The notes under the pieces: generated by a model | Database searches by the model: none | What the model was told of the DNA's origin: nothing | The model's input: only the letters and a program-made list of their open reading frames with translations | NCBI RefSeq assembly: GCF_003336875.1 | Contig: NZ_QGNJ01000010.1 | Coordinates: 103,846 to 167,845 of the forward strand | DNA from: Oleisolibacter albus | GTDB taxonomy: Bacteria; Pseudomonadota; Alphaproteobacteria; Azospirillales; Azospirillaceae | Length of the DNA stretch: 64,000 nt | Reading direction: 5' to 3' | Translations under genes and position numbers: made by a program | In this document: positions 37,707 to 46,504 of the stretch, piece by piece | How the letters are laid out: every line of letters starts with the position of its first letter | How positions within the stretch are numbered: the first letter of the stretch is position 1

Positions 37707-37769
37707 TACTGTGTTAATGACCGTGTTATCGGCTTCTTTATTGATAAAGACCTAGGTGCCGCCAGCACA

Positions 37770-38153
37770 CTTGCCTCGAACTCTCGCTTTTCCGGACAAT
37801 GGCGGCGGCGGCGATGGCGTGAAACCGATGCCGCGCGGAGCTGCAGCGCGCGTCATAGAGGGGCCGTCGGGACCTGGCCGGCTCAAGGCCGGTCCCCAGG
37901 TAAAAGGTCCGGTTAAAACACGCCCCTGTGCGCGCCGCGGCGCGGCGGACACAATCGAGCACGGAACCAGGCCAAGCAGACCGACGCTGCCCTGTCGTTC
38001 TCGTGCACCGACGTGGACGCGCGCTTATTGTTGTCGCATCGACGTCGGTGCATAGCGCAGTGAAAGACCTGGAGCCGCGGGCCGGCAGAGGCGAAGCCTC
38101 CGTCGGAACTGATGCACGCCCGCATCGGCCGGAACTGTTGCTGCCTTGGCCGC
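37770..38153. other. 384-bp GC-rich gap between outer-membrane and decarboxylase genes
   Basis: No supported gene is present. Several short frames are open in the GC-rich part but lack ribosome sites and protein-like composition. It contains an 11-mer GCGCTTATTGT at 38021 that recurs at 40909, beyond the other end of the PAD-hydrolase-EthD group. Confidence 0.4.
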
Positions 38154-38672
38154 CTAGTTCCGGCGAGCGGCATATCCGTCGGGCAATTCGCCTGCGGCGC
38201 AGGCAATCACGTCCTCCCGATCAGGACCGCAATCTTCCAAAAACGAGATATGGGCAAACTCGTCGACCACCATTTTCGGATAGGTCGGCCCCTCATCGCG
38301 GTATTTCCGCATAAGGTCCAGATGGTCGTTCTGGAAGCACACGGTCTTCTTCGGGTTTTCAGCAATCCAGCGCGGGAAGAAGATGACGCCGTGAATGCGG
38401 CGTTCGGCAAAATTGACGGCAACGCTCACTGCGGTTCCTGTCGGCTCATCCCAGGACAGCTTGCAGACATCGTCGGACAGGCGGACGATGTGGGTCTTCT
38501 GATCACGCACCCACCTTCCACCGACGATGCCGCTATGAATGCGATAGTCGATCGTCGTGGAGTTCTTGATGTAGATCTCGTATTGCCATCCATTCTCATA
38601 GGTATAAATGAAGTGACGCCCGACAAACCGAACAATTTCTTCCGGTTTTGTGGATTCGAATTCGTTCGACAT
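38154..38672 (-). CDS. padC: Phenolic acid decarboxylase
   Basis: The 172-residue cofactor-free enzyme removes CO2 from p-coumaric, ferulic or caffeic acid to give 4-vinylphenols. It shows the full family pattern: [53 protein letters not shown] and [13 protein letters not shown]. By alignment to the Bacillus enzyme the catalytic Tyr pair (23, 25), Arg53 and Glu76 are all kept. The start is the ATG at 38672; an open frame extends further but lacks homology. It lies downstream of the PhlG-type hydrolase. PADs are commoner in Gram-positives and yeasts, hinting at transfer. Confidence 0.95.
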   Translation of the reverse strand: MSNEFESTKPEEIVRFVGRHFIYTYENGWQYEIYIKNSTTIDYRIHSGIVGGRWVRDQKTHIVRLSDDVCKLSWDEPTGTAVSVAVNFAERRIHGVIFFPRWIAENPKKTVCFQNDHLDLMRKYRDEGPTYPKMVVDEFAHISFLEDCGPDREDVIACAAGELPDGYAARRN

Positions 38673-38816
38673 GATGATTTTCCCGGATTTGATTATCACA
38701 TCAAAAATCTGATGCGTTTTAGGCAATGGATGTTTTCCGTCCATCGAACTCCCAGTGCTGGTGCGCCCTGCATCCTGTGATGTGCACACCAGCACTGGCA
38801 GGCAAGCTCCCGGCGC

Positions 38817-39713
38817 TCACACGACCATGCGGCCGCCGAACTCCTTGTAAATACGCGGGAGGAATGTCTTGAAGCGCGTGAACTCGCACACATTGTGCCG
38901 CGCCAGCCCCTGAACGGCCACCGGCGGCACGGCGACACCCGGCGGCAGTGTCAGTTCCGGCTTGCCGTTGGAGAGGCGATAGCCCATCCAGAAGCGGGTA
39001 CGATGCTCCAGGCCGGCCTCGGTCTCACGGAAGATGTGGCACATCATCGCCGGGGCGGTGATGCTCTCGTCCGTCTTGTCGACGGAGACGGCCCAGCCCT
39101 GCCCACCAGCAAAAGTGGCCACATTGGGACGCTTCCAACGGCTCATGTCGAAGCCGAAATCCTTCGGCGACTTGAAGCTGATGGTGACGTTGTCCATCCC
39201 GCAGTTGCAGTTCTCGGTAACGTGATGCGTCACCCCCCAGTTCCGTTCAGACCAGGGGATCGTCTCGTCCATCAACCGCGCGCGGCCTTCCGGGCTGAGC
39301 ATGATGCCAGCGTGCTGGGGCGGGTACCAGATGCGGTAGCGCAGATCTTCGACCGGGTGCCAGGCAAACCACCAGTCGATCATTTCTGCGGTAACGTCCG
39401 GGTAGACAATCTTGTTGGCGATGAAGCCCGCACCGTTGGCCAGGTTGCACCAGCCGATTTCCGTGTCCAGATCCCCCGGATTGAGCAGATCATTCATCTG
39501 TTCGGGGTAGAGGGCCTTCGCCGGATCGCAGGGCTTGTCCATCATGGCCATGTGCGCCGGGTCGGGCTGCGGAATCTCGTCGTAATAGTATTTTGCGAAC
39601 GGCCGGGCTTCCTCCTCGGGCGTCAGCGGCGGCTGGCCGGCTTTGATCGCTGTCGAGGCGTACCAGTCGCCATAGTTTTTCTGCACCGTATATTCGGTCG
39701 AGTTCACAGTCAT
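38817..39713 (-). CDS. PhlG / phloretin-hydrolase-type C-C bond hydrolase
   Basis: The 298-residue protein belongs to the DAPG-hydrolase (PhlG) family of zinc enzymes that split acyl groups from phloroglucinols, or phloretin into phloroglucinol and phloretic acid. Visible blocks are EIGWCNLANGAGFIANKI, DWWFAWHPVEDLRYRIWYP and GLARHNVCEFTRFKTFLP. The zinc ligands known for PhlG (two His, two Glu, the last as His-x3-Glu) correspond to His119, Glu150, His273 and Glu277 with matching spacing. AAGGAG precedes the ATG at 39713. It is 33 bp after the EthD gene and probably co-transcribed with it. Confidence 0.88.
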   Translation of the reverse strand: MTVNSTEYTVQKNYGDWYASTAIKAGQPPLTPEEEARPFAKYYYDEIPQPDPAHMAMMDKPCDPAKALYPEQMNDLLNPGDLDTEIGWCNLANGAGFIANKIVYPDVTAEMIDWWFAWHPVEDLRYRIWYPPQHAGIMLSPEGRARLMDETIPWSERNWGVTHHVTENCNCGMDNVTISFKSPKDFGFDMSRWKRPNVATFAGGQGWAVSVDKTDESITAPAMMCHIFRETEAGLEHRTRFWMGYRLSNGKPELTLPPGVAVPPVAVQGLARHNVCEFTRFKTFLPRIYKEFGGRMVV

Positions 39714-39746
39714 GGCTGCGCTCCTTTATTCTGGCAGTTGGCCTGG

Positions 39747-40532
39747 TCAGGCCTTCGGCGTGTCACGCACGACGACGATTTCCTTGGTGTACAGGAAGAA
39801 CGACTTTGACCAGTTGGCAAATTTCTTCTTCGAGTAGCTCTTCAGAGCTTCATTGTACTGGCGGAACGCACCAGCCTGTTCGATCGTATCGTACCAATGG
39901 AATGCGACCGCGTCATAGACAGGCGGATTCACCATTTTGAAATGCTTGCGTGCGGCAGCGTCGTTGTCGTTGGCGCGGCAACGCTTGTTCAGCACGCAGC
40001 GGCGCAGCTGCTCACGGGCGTAGGGAACTTTTTCCAGTGCCTCCTCGTGCGCTTCACGCCAATACTTCAGATAGTCCTCCGGATAGACGCTCTCATCGCG
40101 CATGATGTATTGTAGCACCTTGAGCGCGCCCACACCCTCGACGAGGCCAAGACCCGGATTATAGGTGGCCATAGGGGTGGGAACGGGGATCTCCTCCTCC
40201 TCGACCATGACGATGATGTTATTGCGTTCATCGGCGAAGAACTTGCCGTCGACCGATGCCGCCGACGGTTCGGCCGGCTCAAGGGTGGACAGCATGTCGC
40301 GGAAACTGTCAAAGGACAGTTCCACAACGGCGTCGCGTTCGGCCAACTGCTGGTGGGTGTCGTCGTCCAACACGCCGAAGGCACCGTCAATGACATGGTT
40401 CTGTACATATGACGCGATCTTAAGGCGTTCACGACGGGCAATCGTGCCGTGGACGAACTCGAGATAGCGCTGATAATCGGCGCGCGTCAGGCCAGGCCGC
40501 CGCCGCGATGCGGCCAGAAGCTTAATGGGCAT
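39747..40532 (-). CDS. Double EthD-domain protein
   Basis: The 261-residue protein starts at the ATG at 40532, supported by a perfect AGGAGG 7 nt upstream. Two EthD-like ferredoxin-fold (dimeric alpha/beta barrel) modules are seen: residues about 3-110 (ASRRRPGLTRADYQRYLEF, VHGTIARRER) and 135-250 (LQYIMRDESVYPEDYLKYWR, EAHEEALEKVP). EthD domains occur in aromatic catabolism as small monooxygenases, cyclases or accessory proteins. It is the first gene of the island's hydrolase operon. Its exact reaction is unknown. Confidence 0.82.
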   Translation of the reverse strand: MPIKLLAASRRRPGLTRADYQRYLEFVHGTIARRERLKIASYVQNHVIDGAFGVLDDDTHQQLAERDAVVELSFDSFRDMLSTLEPAEPSAASVDGKFFADERNNIIVMVEEEEIPVPTPMATYNPGLGLVEGVGALKVLQYIMRDESVYPEDYLKYWREAHEEALEKVPYAREQLRRCVLNKRCRANDNDAAARKHFKMVNPPVYDAVAFHWYDTIEQAGAFRQYNEALKSYSKKKFANWSKSFFLYTKEIVVVRDTPKA

Positions 40533-40565
40533 ATAAATCCTCCTGATTTCAAAGTTATTGCGCCA

Positions 40566-40580
40566 GTTTTTCAAGAAAAC
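40566..40580. promoter_or_regulatory. Candidate LysR operator upstream of the EthD operon
   Basis: A perfect 5-5-5 dyad (GTTTT-TCAAG-AAAAC) containing T-N11-A lies 33 bp before the EthD start codon. With the dyads at 34965 and 37692 it suggests one regulator for the whole island. Confidence 0.45.
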
Positions 40581-40619
40581 CTTTCGCAGAGGCGCGTATT
40601 TTAAAATTAAAGTCACACC

Positions 40620-41171
40620 TTTATGAAAGACCTACTTGCCCAATGGCGCAGATATCTATGGATCCATCGTCGGATGACAGGGACATTCTGCCCAGAGGCC
40701 GGGGGTCTGTAAAATTCGTAGCTCGGAGGGTATGGATAAGCCGCATGAATGCATGCCGTCTGGTGGCGCCGTTCGTGGGGGCGTGTCGTGCCCACCAAAG
40801 GGACCGCCGGCCACGCGGATCGCGGTGGCGCACACCGATGGAAGCGCTGGCCCGGAGCGCCCCGCATGCCATTGGTCCCGCCGGCCGCGCGCGCTGATCC
40901 GGCCGCCCGCGCTTATTGTGATAACTTCCGTCAAGGACAGGCCGGATTTCCTGGGGCGGCAGACCGGATCCGATCGGGCCGGCCCCCCGGCCACAAGCCT
41001 GGGCTGCCCGATTACCCCCGATGGCCGATCCGGCCGTCGTCACGTCCCACGCTTGACCTGGGTCAAGGCGGGAACCATGCGGCGGGCACATCGTCGCAGC
41101 CACTGTGCGGGGGTCCACCCCGCCCGATCCGGCGCACAAAGCCCGGACGCCAACAGCAGGAGGAACGTGCC
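40620..41171. other. About 550-bp intergenic region at the right edge of the island
   Basis: The gap separates the divergent EthD and alcohol-dehydrogenase genes. The left third is AT-rich, the remainder GC-rich and chromosomal in character. Open frames here lack start signals. The boundary of the AT-rich island appears to fall near 40.7 kb. Confidence 0.4.
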
Positions 41172-42251
41172 ATGCCCGCCCGGATGAAGGCCGCCATCTT
41201 CGTCGAACCCGGCCGCATCGTGCTGGATGAGAAGCCCATCCCCGACGTCGGCCCTACCGATGCGCTGATCCGCATCACCACCACCACCATCTGCGGCACC
41301 GATGTCCATATCCTCAAGGGCGAATACCCCGTGGACAGGGGCCTGACCATCGGCCACGAGCCGGTGGGCGTGATCGAGAAGCTGGGGTCGGCCGTGCGCG
41401 GCTACCATGAGGGCCAGCGCGTCATCGCTGGCGCCATCTGCCCCTCGGGCCAGAGCAACGCCGATCTCGACGGCTATCACAGCCAGTGCGGCCCCGACTG
41501 CAAACACGGCTTCAAGCCCCTGGGCGGCTGGCGCTTCGGCAACACCATCGACGGCACCCAAGCCGAATATGTGCTGGTGCCCGATGCCCAGGCCAATCTG
41601 GCCCCGGTGCCGGATTTCCTGACCGACGAGCAGGTCCTGATGTGCCCCGACATCATGTCCACCGGCTTCGGCGGGGCCGAAAGCGGCAATATCCGCATCG
41701 GCGACACGGTCGTGGTCTTCGCCCAGGGACCCATCGGCCTCTGCGCCACGGCGGGAGCCAAGCTGAAGGGCGCCACCAGCATCATCGCCGTGGACGGGCT
41801 GGACGCCCGGCTGGAGGTGTCGCGCCAGATGGGCGCCGACCATGTCATCAACATCAACAAGCTCGACCCGGTGGACGAGATCATGCGCCTGACCGACGGG
41901 CGCGGGGTCGATGTCGCCATCGAGGCGCTGGGACGGCAGGCCACCTTCGAGGCGGCGCTGCGGGTGCTGCGGCCGGGCGGGACCCTGTCCTCCCTCGGCG
42001 TCTATTCCGACGACCTCAGGCTGCCGCTGGGACCGTTCCTGGCCGGCCTCGGCGACCACAAGATCATCACCACCCTCTGCCCCGGCGGCAAGGAGCGCAT
42101 GCGCCGGCTGATGAATGTCATCGCCTCGGGCCGGGTCGATCTCAAGCCCCTGGTCACCCACCGGTACAAGCTGGACGACATCGAAGCCGCGTATGAGCTG
42201 TTCGCGCACCAGCGCGACGGCGTGCTGAAGGTGGCCATCACCCCGTTCTGA
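41172..42251 (+). CDS. Zinc-dependent alcohol dehydrogenase, NADP secondary-alcohol type
   Basis: The 359-residue medium-chain dehydrogenase starts at the ATG at 41172 (AGGAGG upstream). ICGTDVHILKGEYPVDRGLTIGHEPVG holds the catalytic zinc Cys and the GHE motif; VVFAQGPIGLCATAGAKLKG is the nucleotide-binding loop. The insert with CPSGQSNADLDGYHSQCG, and absence of the four-Cys structural zinc lobe, match the Thermoanaerobacter/Clostridium secondary-alcohol group. It oxidises or reduces alcohol/ketone pairs in the cytoplasm. The frame is open upstream but without homology. Confidence 0.92.
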   Translation: MPARMKAAIFVEPGRIVLDEKPIPDVGPTDALIRITTTTICGTDVHILKGEYPVDRGLTIGHEPVGVIEKLGSAVRGYHEGQRVIAGAICPSGQSNADLDGYHSQCGPDCKHGFKPLGGWRFGNTIDGTQAEYVLVPDAQANLAPVPDFLTDEQVLMCPDIMSTGFGGAESGNIRIGDTVVVFAQGPIGLCATAGAKLKGATSIIAVDGLDARLEVSRQMGADHVININKLDPVDEIMRLTDGRGVDVAIEALGRQATFEAALRVLRPGGTLSSLGVYSDDLRLPLGPFLAGLGDHKIITTLCPGGKERMRRLMNVIASGRVDLKPLVTHRYKLDDIEAAYELFAHQRDGVLKVAITPF

Positions 42252-42305
42252 CCTGCGCCTCCGGATCGGCGCGGTCCGATCCGTGCCTTCCGCCCGGCCG
42301 CGGGG

Positions 42306-43250
42306 TCAACAGCCCCGCAGCCGGTTGTGGATGGCCGTCGCGGCGATGGCGCCCTGGGCCTGGGCGATGGTGATCTGGTTCAGGCCCGGCACCACATCCC
42401 CTGCCGCATACAGGCCGGGGATGCTGGTGGTCTGGTGACCGTCCACCCGCAGCCGGCCATCCTCGGCCAGATCGGCGCCCAGACGGCGGACCAGCTCGGT
42501 GCGCGGGTCCATGCCCAGGGCGGAATAGACGGTGTCGAAGGCGACACAGCCGCCACCGGCCAGATGGAAGGCCTCCAGCCGGCCGCCGGCCACGGCCACC
42601 CGCTTCACCGGCTGTTCCACGGCCCGGATGCCGGCCCGGTCCAGCCGCCGGTGCTGATCCTCGGTCAGCGGCTGCCCCAGGGTCAGCAGGGTCAGATCAT
42701 CGGCATAGAAGCGGATGAACTCGGCTTCCCGCACCCCATGCTCTCCCTGGCCGATGACACCGACACGGGCACCGCTGACCTCGTAGCCGTCGCAGATGGG
42801 GCAATAGCGCACCAGTCCCTTGCGCACGCTGTCATAGTGGTCGGGCAGGCCCGGTTCCCGATCGACCACACCCGTGGCCAGCAGCACCATCGATGCCGTC
42901 CAGCGGCTGCCATCCTCGGCGCTGACACTGAAGTCCGCCCCGTCGCGGTCGAGCTGCGTGATGCGGCCATGGCGCAGGGGGGCGCCGTAAGTTTCCGCCT
43001 GCGTCCGCATGCGCTGCAGCAGGTCGGCCCCATCGATGCCGCCGGGGAAGCCGGGATGGTTGTGGCTGGTCGGGATCCAGGCACAACGGGCATTGCCGGC
43101 ATCCACCAGCACGAAGCGCCGCCTGTAGCGGGCCAGATAGATGGCGGCGGTCAACCCTGCCGGGCCGCCGCCGATTATCAGCGCATCCAGGCGGTCCGCC
43201 CTGTCGGCGGCACCGCCCTCTGCACCCTCCGCCGCGCCGCCGCCGGTCAT
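42306..43250 (-). CDS. Thioredoxin-reductase-like FAD/NAD(P) oxidoreductase
   Basis: The 314-residue flavoprotein has the FAD-binding [20 protein letters not shown], the redox pair in YCPICDGYE, a NAD(P) motif ([10 protein letters not shown], atypical last Gly) and a C-terminal [22 protein letters not shown]. It resembles thioredoxin reductases of the ferredoxin-NADP-reductase-like or alternative type rather than E. coli TrxB. It follows a tiny hydrophilic ORF by 7 bp on the same strand. Partner protein unknown. Confidence 0.85.
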   Translation of the reverse strand: MTGGGAAEGAEGGAADRADRLDALIIGGGPAGLTAAIYLARYRRRFVLVDAGNARCAWIPTSHNHPGFPGGIDGADLLQRMRTQAETYGAPLRHGRITQLDRDGADFSVSAEDGSRWTASMVLLATGVVDREPGLPDHYDSVRKGLVRYCPICDGYEVSGARVGVIGQGEHGVREAEFIRFYADDLTLLTLGQPLTEDQHRRLDRAGIRAVEQPVKRVAVAGGRLEAFHLAGGGCVAFDTVYSALGMDPRTELVRRLGADLAEDGRLRVDGHQTTSIPGLYAAGDVVPGLNQITIAQAQGAIAATAIHNRLRGC

Positions 43251-43257
43251 CGGCCGG

Positions 43258-43446
43258 TCAGACGTCGTAATCCACGCCCGGCGTCTTCGAACGGTCGATC
43301 GTGCCGCCCTCGCTGTGCGCCTTTTCCGATTGCTCGGTCAGCTGGGAATCCCCCATCACCTCGTCCTTGGATTGGCTGTCGGATGTGCCGCCGGGCTTGC
43401 CGGTCGGGTGCTGCGGCTTGTCCTGGGATTTCTGCCTGTCGGTCAT
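43258..43446 (-). CDS. Small hydrophilic protein (62 aa)
   Basis: The ORF starts at the ATG at 43446 with an AGGGCG-like site and ends 7 bp before the flavoprotein gene. Its composition is Lys/Ser/Gln/Asp/Gly-rich with no hydrophobic core ([20 protein letters not shown]), suggesting an intrinsically disordered stress protein. No family is recognised. A second ORF of similar character is divergent from it. Confidence 0.5.
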   Translation of the reverse strand: MTDRQKSQDKPQHPTGKPGGTSDSQSKDEVMGDSQLTEQSEKAHSEGGTIDRSKTPGVDYDV

Positions 43447-43594
43447 GTCGCATCGCCCTGCTGGTGAACGCTGTCTCCTCAACAGGGGCCGGGCAGCTTC
43501 GTCGCGCGGCTCCCCTCATTCCGGGAACCTCGCCCCCCGGGACCGGTTGCCCCAGGATCGTTCCAGTGGAACGTCACCACCAGGGAGAAGCCCC

Positions 43595-43756
43595 GTGTCG
43601 AAGAAGGACCATCCGGTCAAGAACCAGCTGAAGGCCGAAGCGCATGGCAAGCCGCCCAAGGCCGGCGGCGCCCATGACCAGCCCAACGATCTGGCCGACA
43701 CGCCCTTGAACCCGCATGAGCAGGGCCAGGGCCATCAGCGCCAGCCGAAACCGTGA
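43595..43756 (+). CDS. Small hydrophilic protein (53 aa), GTG start
   Basis: A GTG at 43595 preceded by AGGGAG begins a 53-residue Lys/Pro/His/Gln-rich product (SKKDHPVKNQLKAEAHGKPP, later NPHEQGQGHQRQ). It has no hydrophobic segment and looks disordered. Composition is similar to the divergent 62-residue ORF across a 148-bp gap. No family assigned. Confidence 0.45.
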   Translation: MSKKDHPVKNQLKAEAHGKPPKAGGAHDQPNDLADTPLNPHEQGQGHQRQPKP

Positions 43757-44003
43757 AACGGGCGGCCGGGTTGCGGGAGCCCGCCTCCCGGCCGCATCCC
43801 CATACCCACCAGAAGATTGTTTCGCCAACTGCAATAGCAATCTAAAATGGAACGGTCCGATTCCAGTCGTCACCGCGCGTCGCCAGTCAGCCATTACCGC
43901 CGATACCCGGGCCGCGTGCGGCATGCCGACCTCGCCCGGGCTCCGGCAGGGATCCTTGGCAAGGGACGGTAGGAGCGGCGAAGCCTGAAGATGGGGGCGT
44001 GCC

Positions 44004-44849
44004 ATGCAGTTCATCAACTCTTTGCAACGTATCCAGCAGGCGCGCCATCTCAACCGTCTCGCGGCCCTTGGCCGCCATCTGCTTTGGCAGGCCCGCAAAC
44101 CCCTGTTGCGTTTCGCTCCGGCTGACCGGCGCCTGTCCCGTTCACTCATCCGTGACGATGTCCCGGGCGGCGTCATTGCCCTGGTCAACAGCCTGGGTTG
44201 CTACGATTACAACAACATGTCCTTCGTCCAGCATCTTCTGCGGCAAGGTGGGCTGTTCATCGACGTGGGTGCCAACATCGGCGCCTATACCCTGATCGCC
44301 TCCGAATTGCCCGGCGTGACCGTGGTGGCGCTGGAACCCAATCCCACCGCGTTCCGCAAGCTCTGCTTCAATGTGGAGCGCAATCGGCGCCGCAATGTCC
44401 ATCTGCTGAACGAGGCCGCGTCCGACCATGCTGGAACCATCCAGATGACCAATGACGGCTCCAGTTCGATCAACCGGGTTGTCGACCCTGTGGCCGACCC
44501 CGACGGGCAGCAAGCCGCCACCATCGCCGTGCCCTGCCGCCGCCTGGACCAGAGTCTGCCGTCGCTGGGCCTCCCGATACCGGATGGACTGCCGGTGCTG
44601 GTGAAAATGGACATCGAAGGGCACGAACCCGCCGCCCTGGCTGGCATGGAGGGTCTGTTCGACCGGATTGACGCCATACTGGTCGAGAACGGTGAACGGG
44701 ACGGCTGTCGGCGGATCCTGACCGAGGCCGGTTTCCAGGGACCCTACTTCGTCGATCTGGGGTCGGCCCGTCTGCGGCGCGCGCCGTTGCCCGGCAAGGA
44801 AGATGCGCTCTACCTCCGCGCACCGGTCGAAGGGTTCTGCCCGGACTGA
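44004..44849 (+). CDS. FkbM-family methyltransferase
   Basis: The 281-residue protein has the SAM-binding motif FIDVGANIGAYTLIAS (about residues 85-100), VVALEPNPTAFRKL for the acidic motif II, and VLVKMDIEGHEPAALAGM, the signature of FkbM methyltransferases. Family members O-methylate sugars or polyketides, often for surface glycans. No glycan genes are adjacent. A GGGGG site precedes the ATG. Confidence 0.92.
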   Translation: MQFINSLQRIQQARHLNRLAALGRHLLWQARKPLLRFAPADRRLSRSLIRDDVPGGVIALVNSLGCYDYNNMSFVQHLLRQGGLFIDVGANIGAYTLIASELPGVTVVALEPNPTAFRKLCFNVERNRRRNVHLLNEAASDHAGTIQMTNDGSSSINRVVDPVADPDGQQAATIAVPCRRLDQSLPSLGLPIPDGLPVLVKMDIEGHEPAALAGMEGLFDRIDAILVENGERDGCRRILTEAGFQGPYFVDLGSARLRRAPLPGKEDALYLRAPVEGFCPD

Positions 44850-45002
44850 CCCCGTTCCCGGCGAATCCCCCTCTTGGCATTTTCTTCAGGGGCGCACACT
44901 CGGCGCTGATGCAGAAAGAGGGGTGACATCAACTCCGCCCTGTTGAAAAATGCGGGTCTTGCGCGGTCGTGTCAGTGAACCGCGATCATGGGAGGACCCG
45001 GA

Positions 45003-46370
45003 ATGTTGCGTACCAAAGCCGCCGTGCTGGGCGGCGTCCTGAGCATTGCCCTGGCCGGCACCGCCTTCGTCCAGGCCGCGGCCGCCCAATCGGCCCCCAC
45101 CCATACCGCGGACGAGCTGGGCAAGACCCTGACCCCCTTCGGCGCCATCAAGGCGGGCAATGCCGACGGCTCGATCCCGGCCTGGACCGGGGGCATCACC
45201 ACGCCGCCGGCCGGCTACAAGAAGGGCATGCACCACCCCGACCCCTTCGCCGGCGACAAGCCGCTGTTCACCATCACCAAGGAGAACATGGGCAAGTACG
45301 CCGACAAGCTGACGGAGGGCCATAAGGCCCTGCTGACCCAGTATCCCACCTACAAGATGGTGGTCTACCCGTCGCACCGCAGCGCCTCGGCCCCGCAGTC
45401 GGTCTATGACGCCAGCATCGCCAACGCCAAGACGGCGCAGCTGACCCCGGACGGCAATGGCGTCCAGAACGCCAAGCACGGCATCCCCTTCCCCGTCGCC
45501 GACAGCGGCATCAAGGCGGTGTGGAACCATCTGCTGCGCTGGCGCGGCATCAACTCGACCCGCCGCTACGGTCAGGCCAATCCCCAGGCCGATGGCAGCT
45601 ACACCATGATCATGATCGAGGAGAAGGGGAAGTTCCTCTACAACCAGCCCCAGGGGCCGGAAGGCAACATCTCCACCTACTTCGTGCAGGAGGTGGTGGC
45701 GCCGGCCCGACTGGCCGGTGAAATCCTGCTGGTCCACGATTCCCTGAACCAGATCGCCGAGCCGCGCAACGCCTGGACTTACAATCCCGGCCAGCGCCGT
45801 GTCCGCCGCGCGCCCAATGTGGCCTATGACAATCCCGGCACGGCGTCCGACGGGCTGCGCACCAGCGACCAGTTGGACATCTTCAACGGCGCGCCCGACC
45901 GCTACGACTGGAAGCTGGTCGGCCGCAAGGAGATGTACGTCCCGTACAATTCCTACACGCTGCACAGCAGCGACGTGAAGTACGACGACATCATCAAGCC
46001 GCGCCACATCAACCAGGATCTGGCCCGCTATGAGCTGCACCGCGTCTATGTGGTCGAAGGCACGCTGAAGCCGGGTACCAGCCACGTCTACGCCAAGCGC
46101 ACCTTCTACATCGACGAGGACAGCTGGCAGATCCTGGCGGCCGACCATTATGACGGCCGCGGCCAGATGTGGCGTGTGGCCGAGGCGCACCCGATCAACT
46201 ATTATGACGTCCCGGCCCTGTGGACGACGCTGGAATGCATCTACGACCTGCAATCCGGCCGCTATACCGCCCAGGGCTTCGACAATCAGGAGCCGGCCTA
46301 CGATTTCGACACCAATCTGACGGCGGCCGACTTCTCGCCGGACAGCCTGCGCCGCGCCGGCGTGCGCTGA
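45003..46370 (+). CDS. DUF1329 outer-membrane-lipoprotein-fold protein
   Basis: The 455-residue exported protein begins at the ATG at 45003, placing GGAGG 7 nt upstream; the earlier ATG at 44988 contains that site. A signal peptide (AVLGGVLSIALAGTAFVQA) is followed by the DUF1329 pattern: ELGKTLTPFGAIKAGNADGS, IPAWTGGIT, YPTYKMVVYPSHRSASAPQ, and a later TFYIDEDSWQILAADHYDGRG. The family has a LolA/LolB-like fold and is found with RND lipid or sterol exporters in many proteobacteria. It is monocistronic here, with a strong terminator. Confidence 0.92.
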   Translation: MLRTKAAVLGGVLSIALAGTAFVQAAAAQSAPTHTADELGKTLTPFGAIKAGNADGSIPAWTGGITTPPAGYKKGMHHPDPFAGDKPLFTITKENMGKYADKLTEGHKALLTQYPTYKMVVYPSHRSASAPQSVYDASIANAKTAQLTPDGNGVQNAKHGIPFPVADSGIKAVWNHLLRWRGINSTRRYGQANPQADGSYTMIMIEEKGKFLYNQPQGPEGNISTYFVQEVVAPARLAGEILLVHDSLNQIAEPRNAWTYNPGQRRVRRAPNVAYDNPGTASDGLRTSDQLDIFNGAPDRYDWKLVGRKEMYVPYNSYTLHSSDVKYDDIIKPRHINQDLARYELHRVYVVEGTLKPGTSHVYAKRTFYIDEDSWQILAADHYDGRGQMWRVAEAHPINYYDVPALWTTLECIYDLQSGRYTAQGFDNQEPAYDFDTNLTAADFSPDSLRRAGVR

Positions 46371-46416
46371 TGCGGGTCAGGGGGCGGCCGGGACAGACCG
46401 CTCCCTCGATCCGGTG

Positions 46417-46450
46417 ACGGGCGGCCCGGTTCCGGGCCGCCCGTTCTTTA
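46417..46450 (+). terminator. Terminator after DUF1329 gene
   Basis: A 13-bp perfect stem (ACGGGCGGCCCGG and complement) with a 2-base loop is followed by TCTTTA, 46 bp after the stop codon. Confidence 0.88.
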
Positions 46451-46504
46451 CAGGGACACCAACAACAGCCGCCCTCAGCGGCGGTGCAACAGGGGAGAGA
46501 GACC

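Noticed and set aside
38021..40919. 11-mer GCGCTTATTGT at 38021 and 40909, flanking the PAD-hydrolase-EthD group, as possible att or insertion repeats
   Set aside because: Flanking bases diverge at once, there is no integrase or transposase, and an 11-mer pair in this much DNA can occur by chance.
43595..43597. Longer frame starting at 43301 for the 53-residue ORF
   Set aside because: The upstream part runs antisense through the 62-residue ORF and has no start signal, whereas AGGGAG precedes the GTG at 43595.
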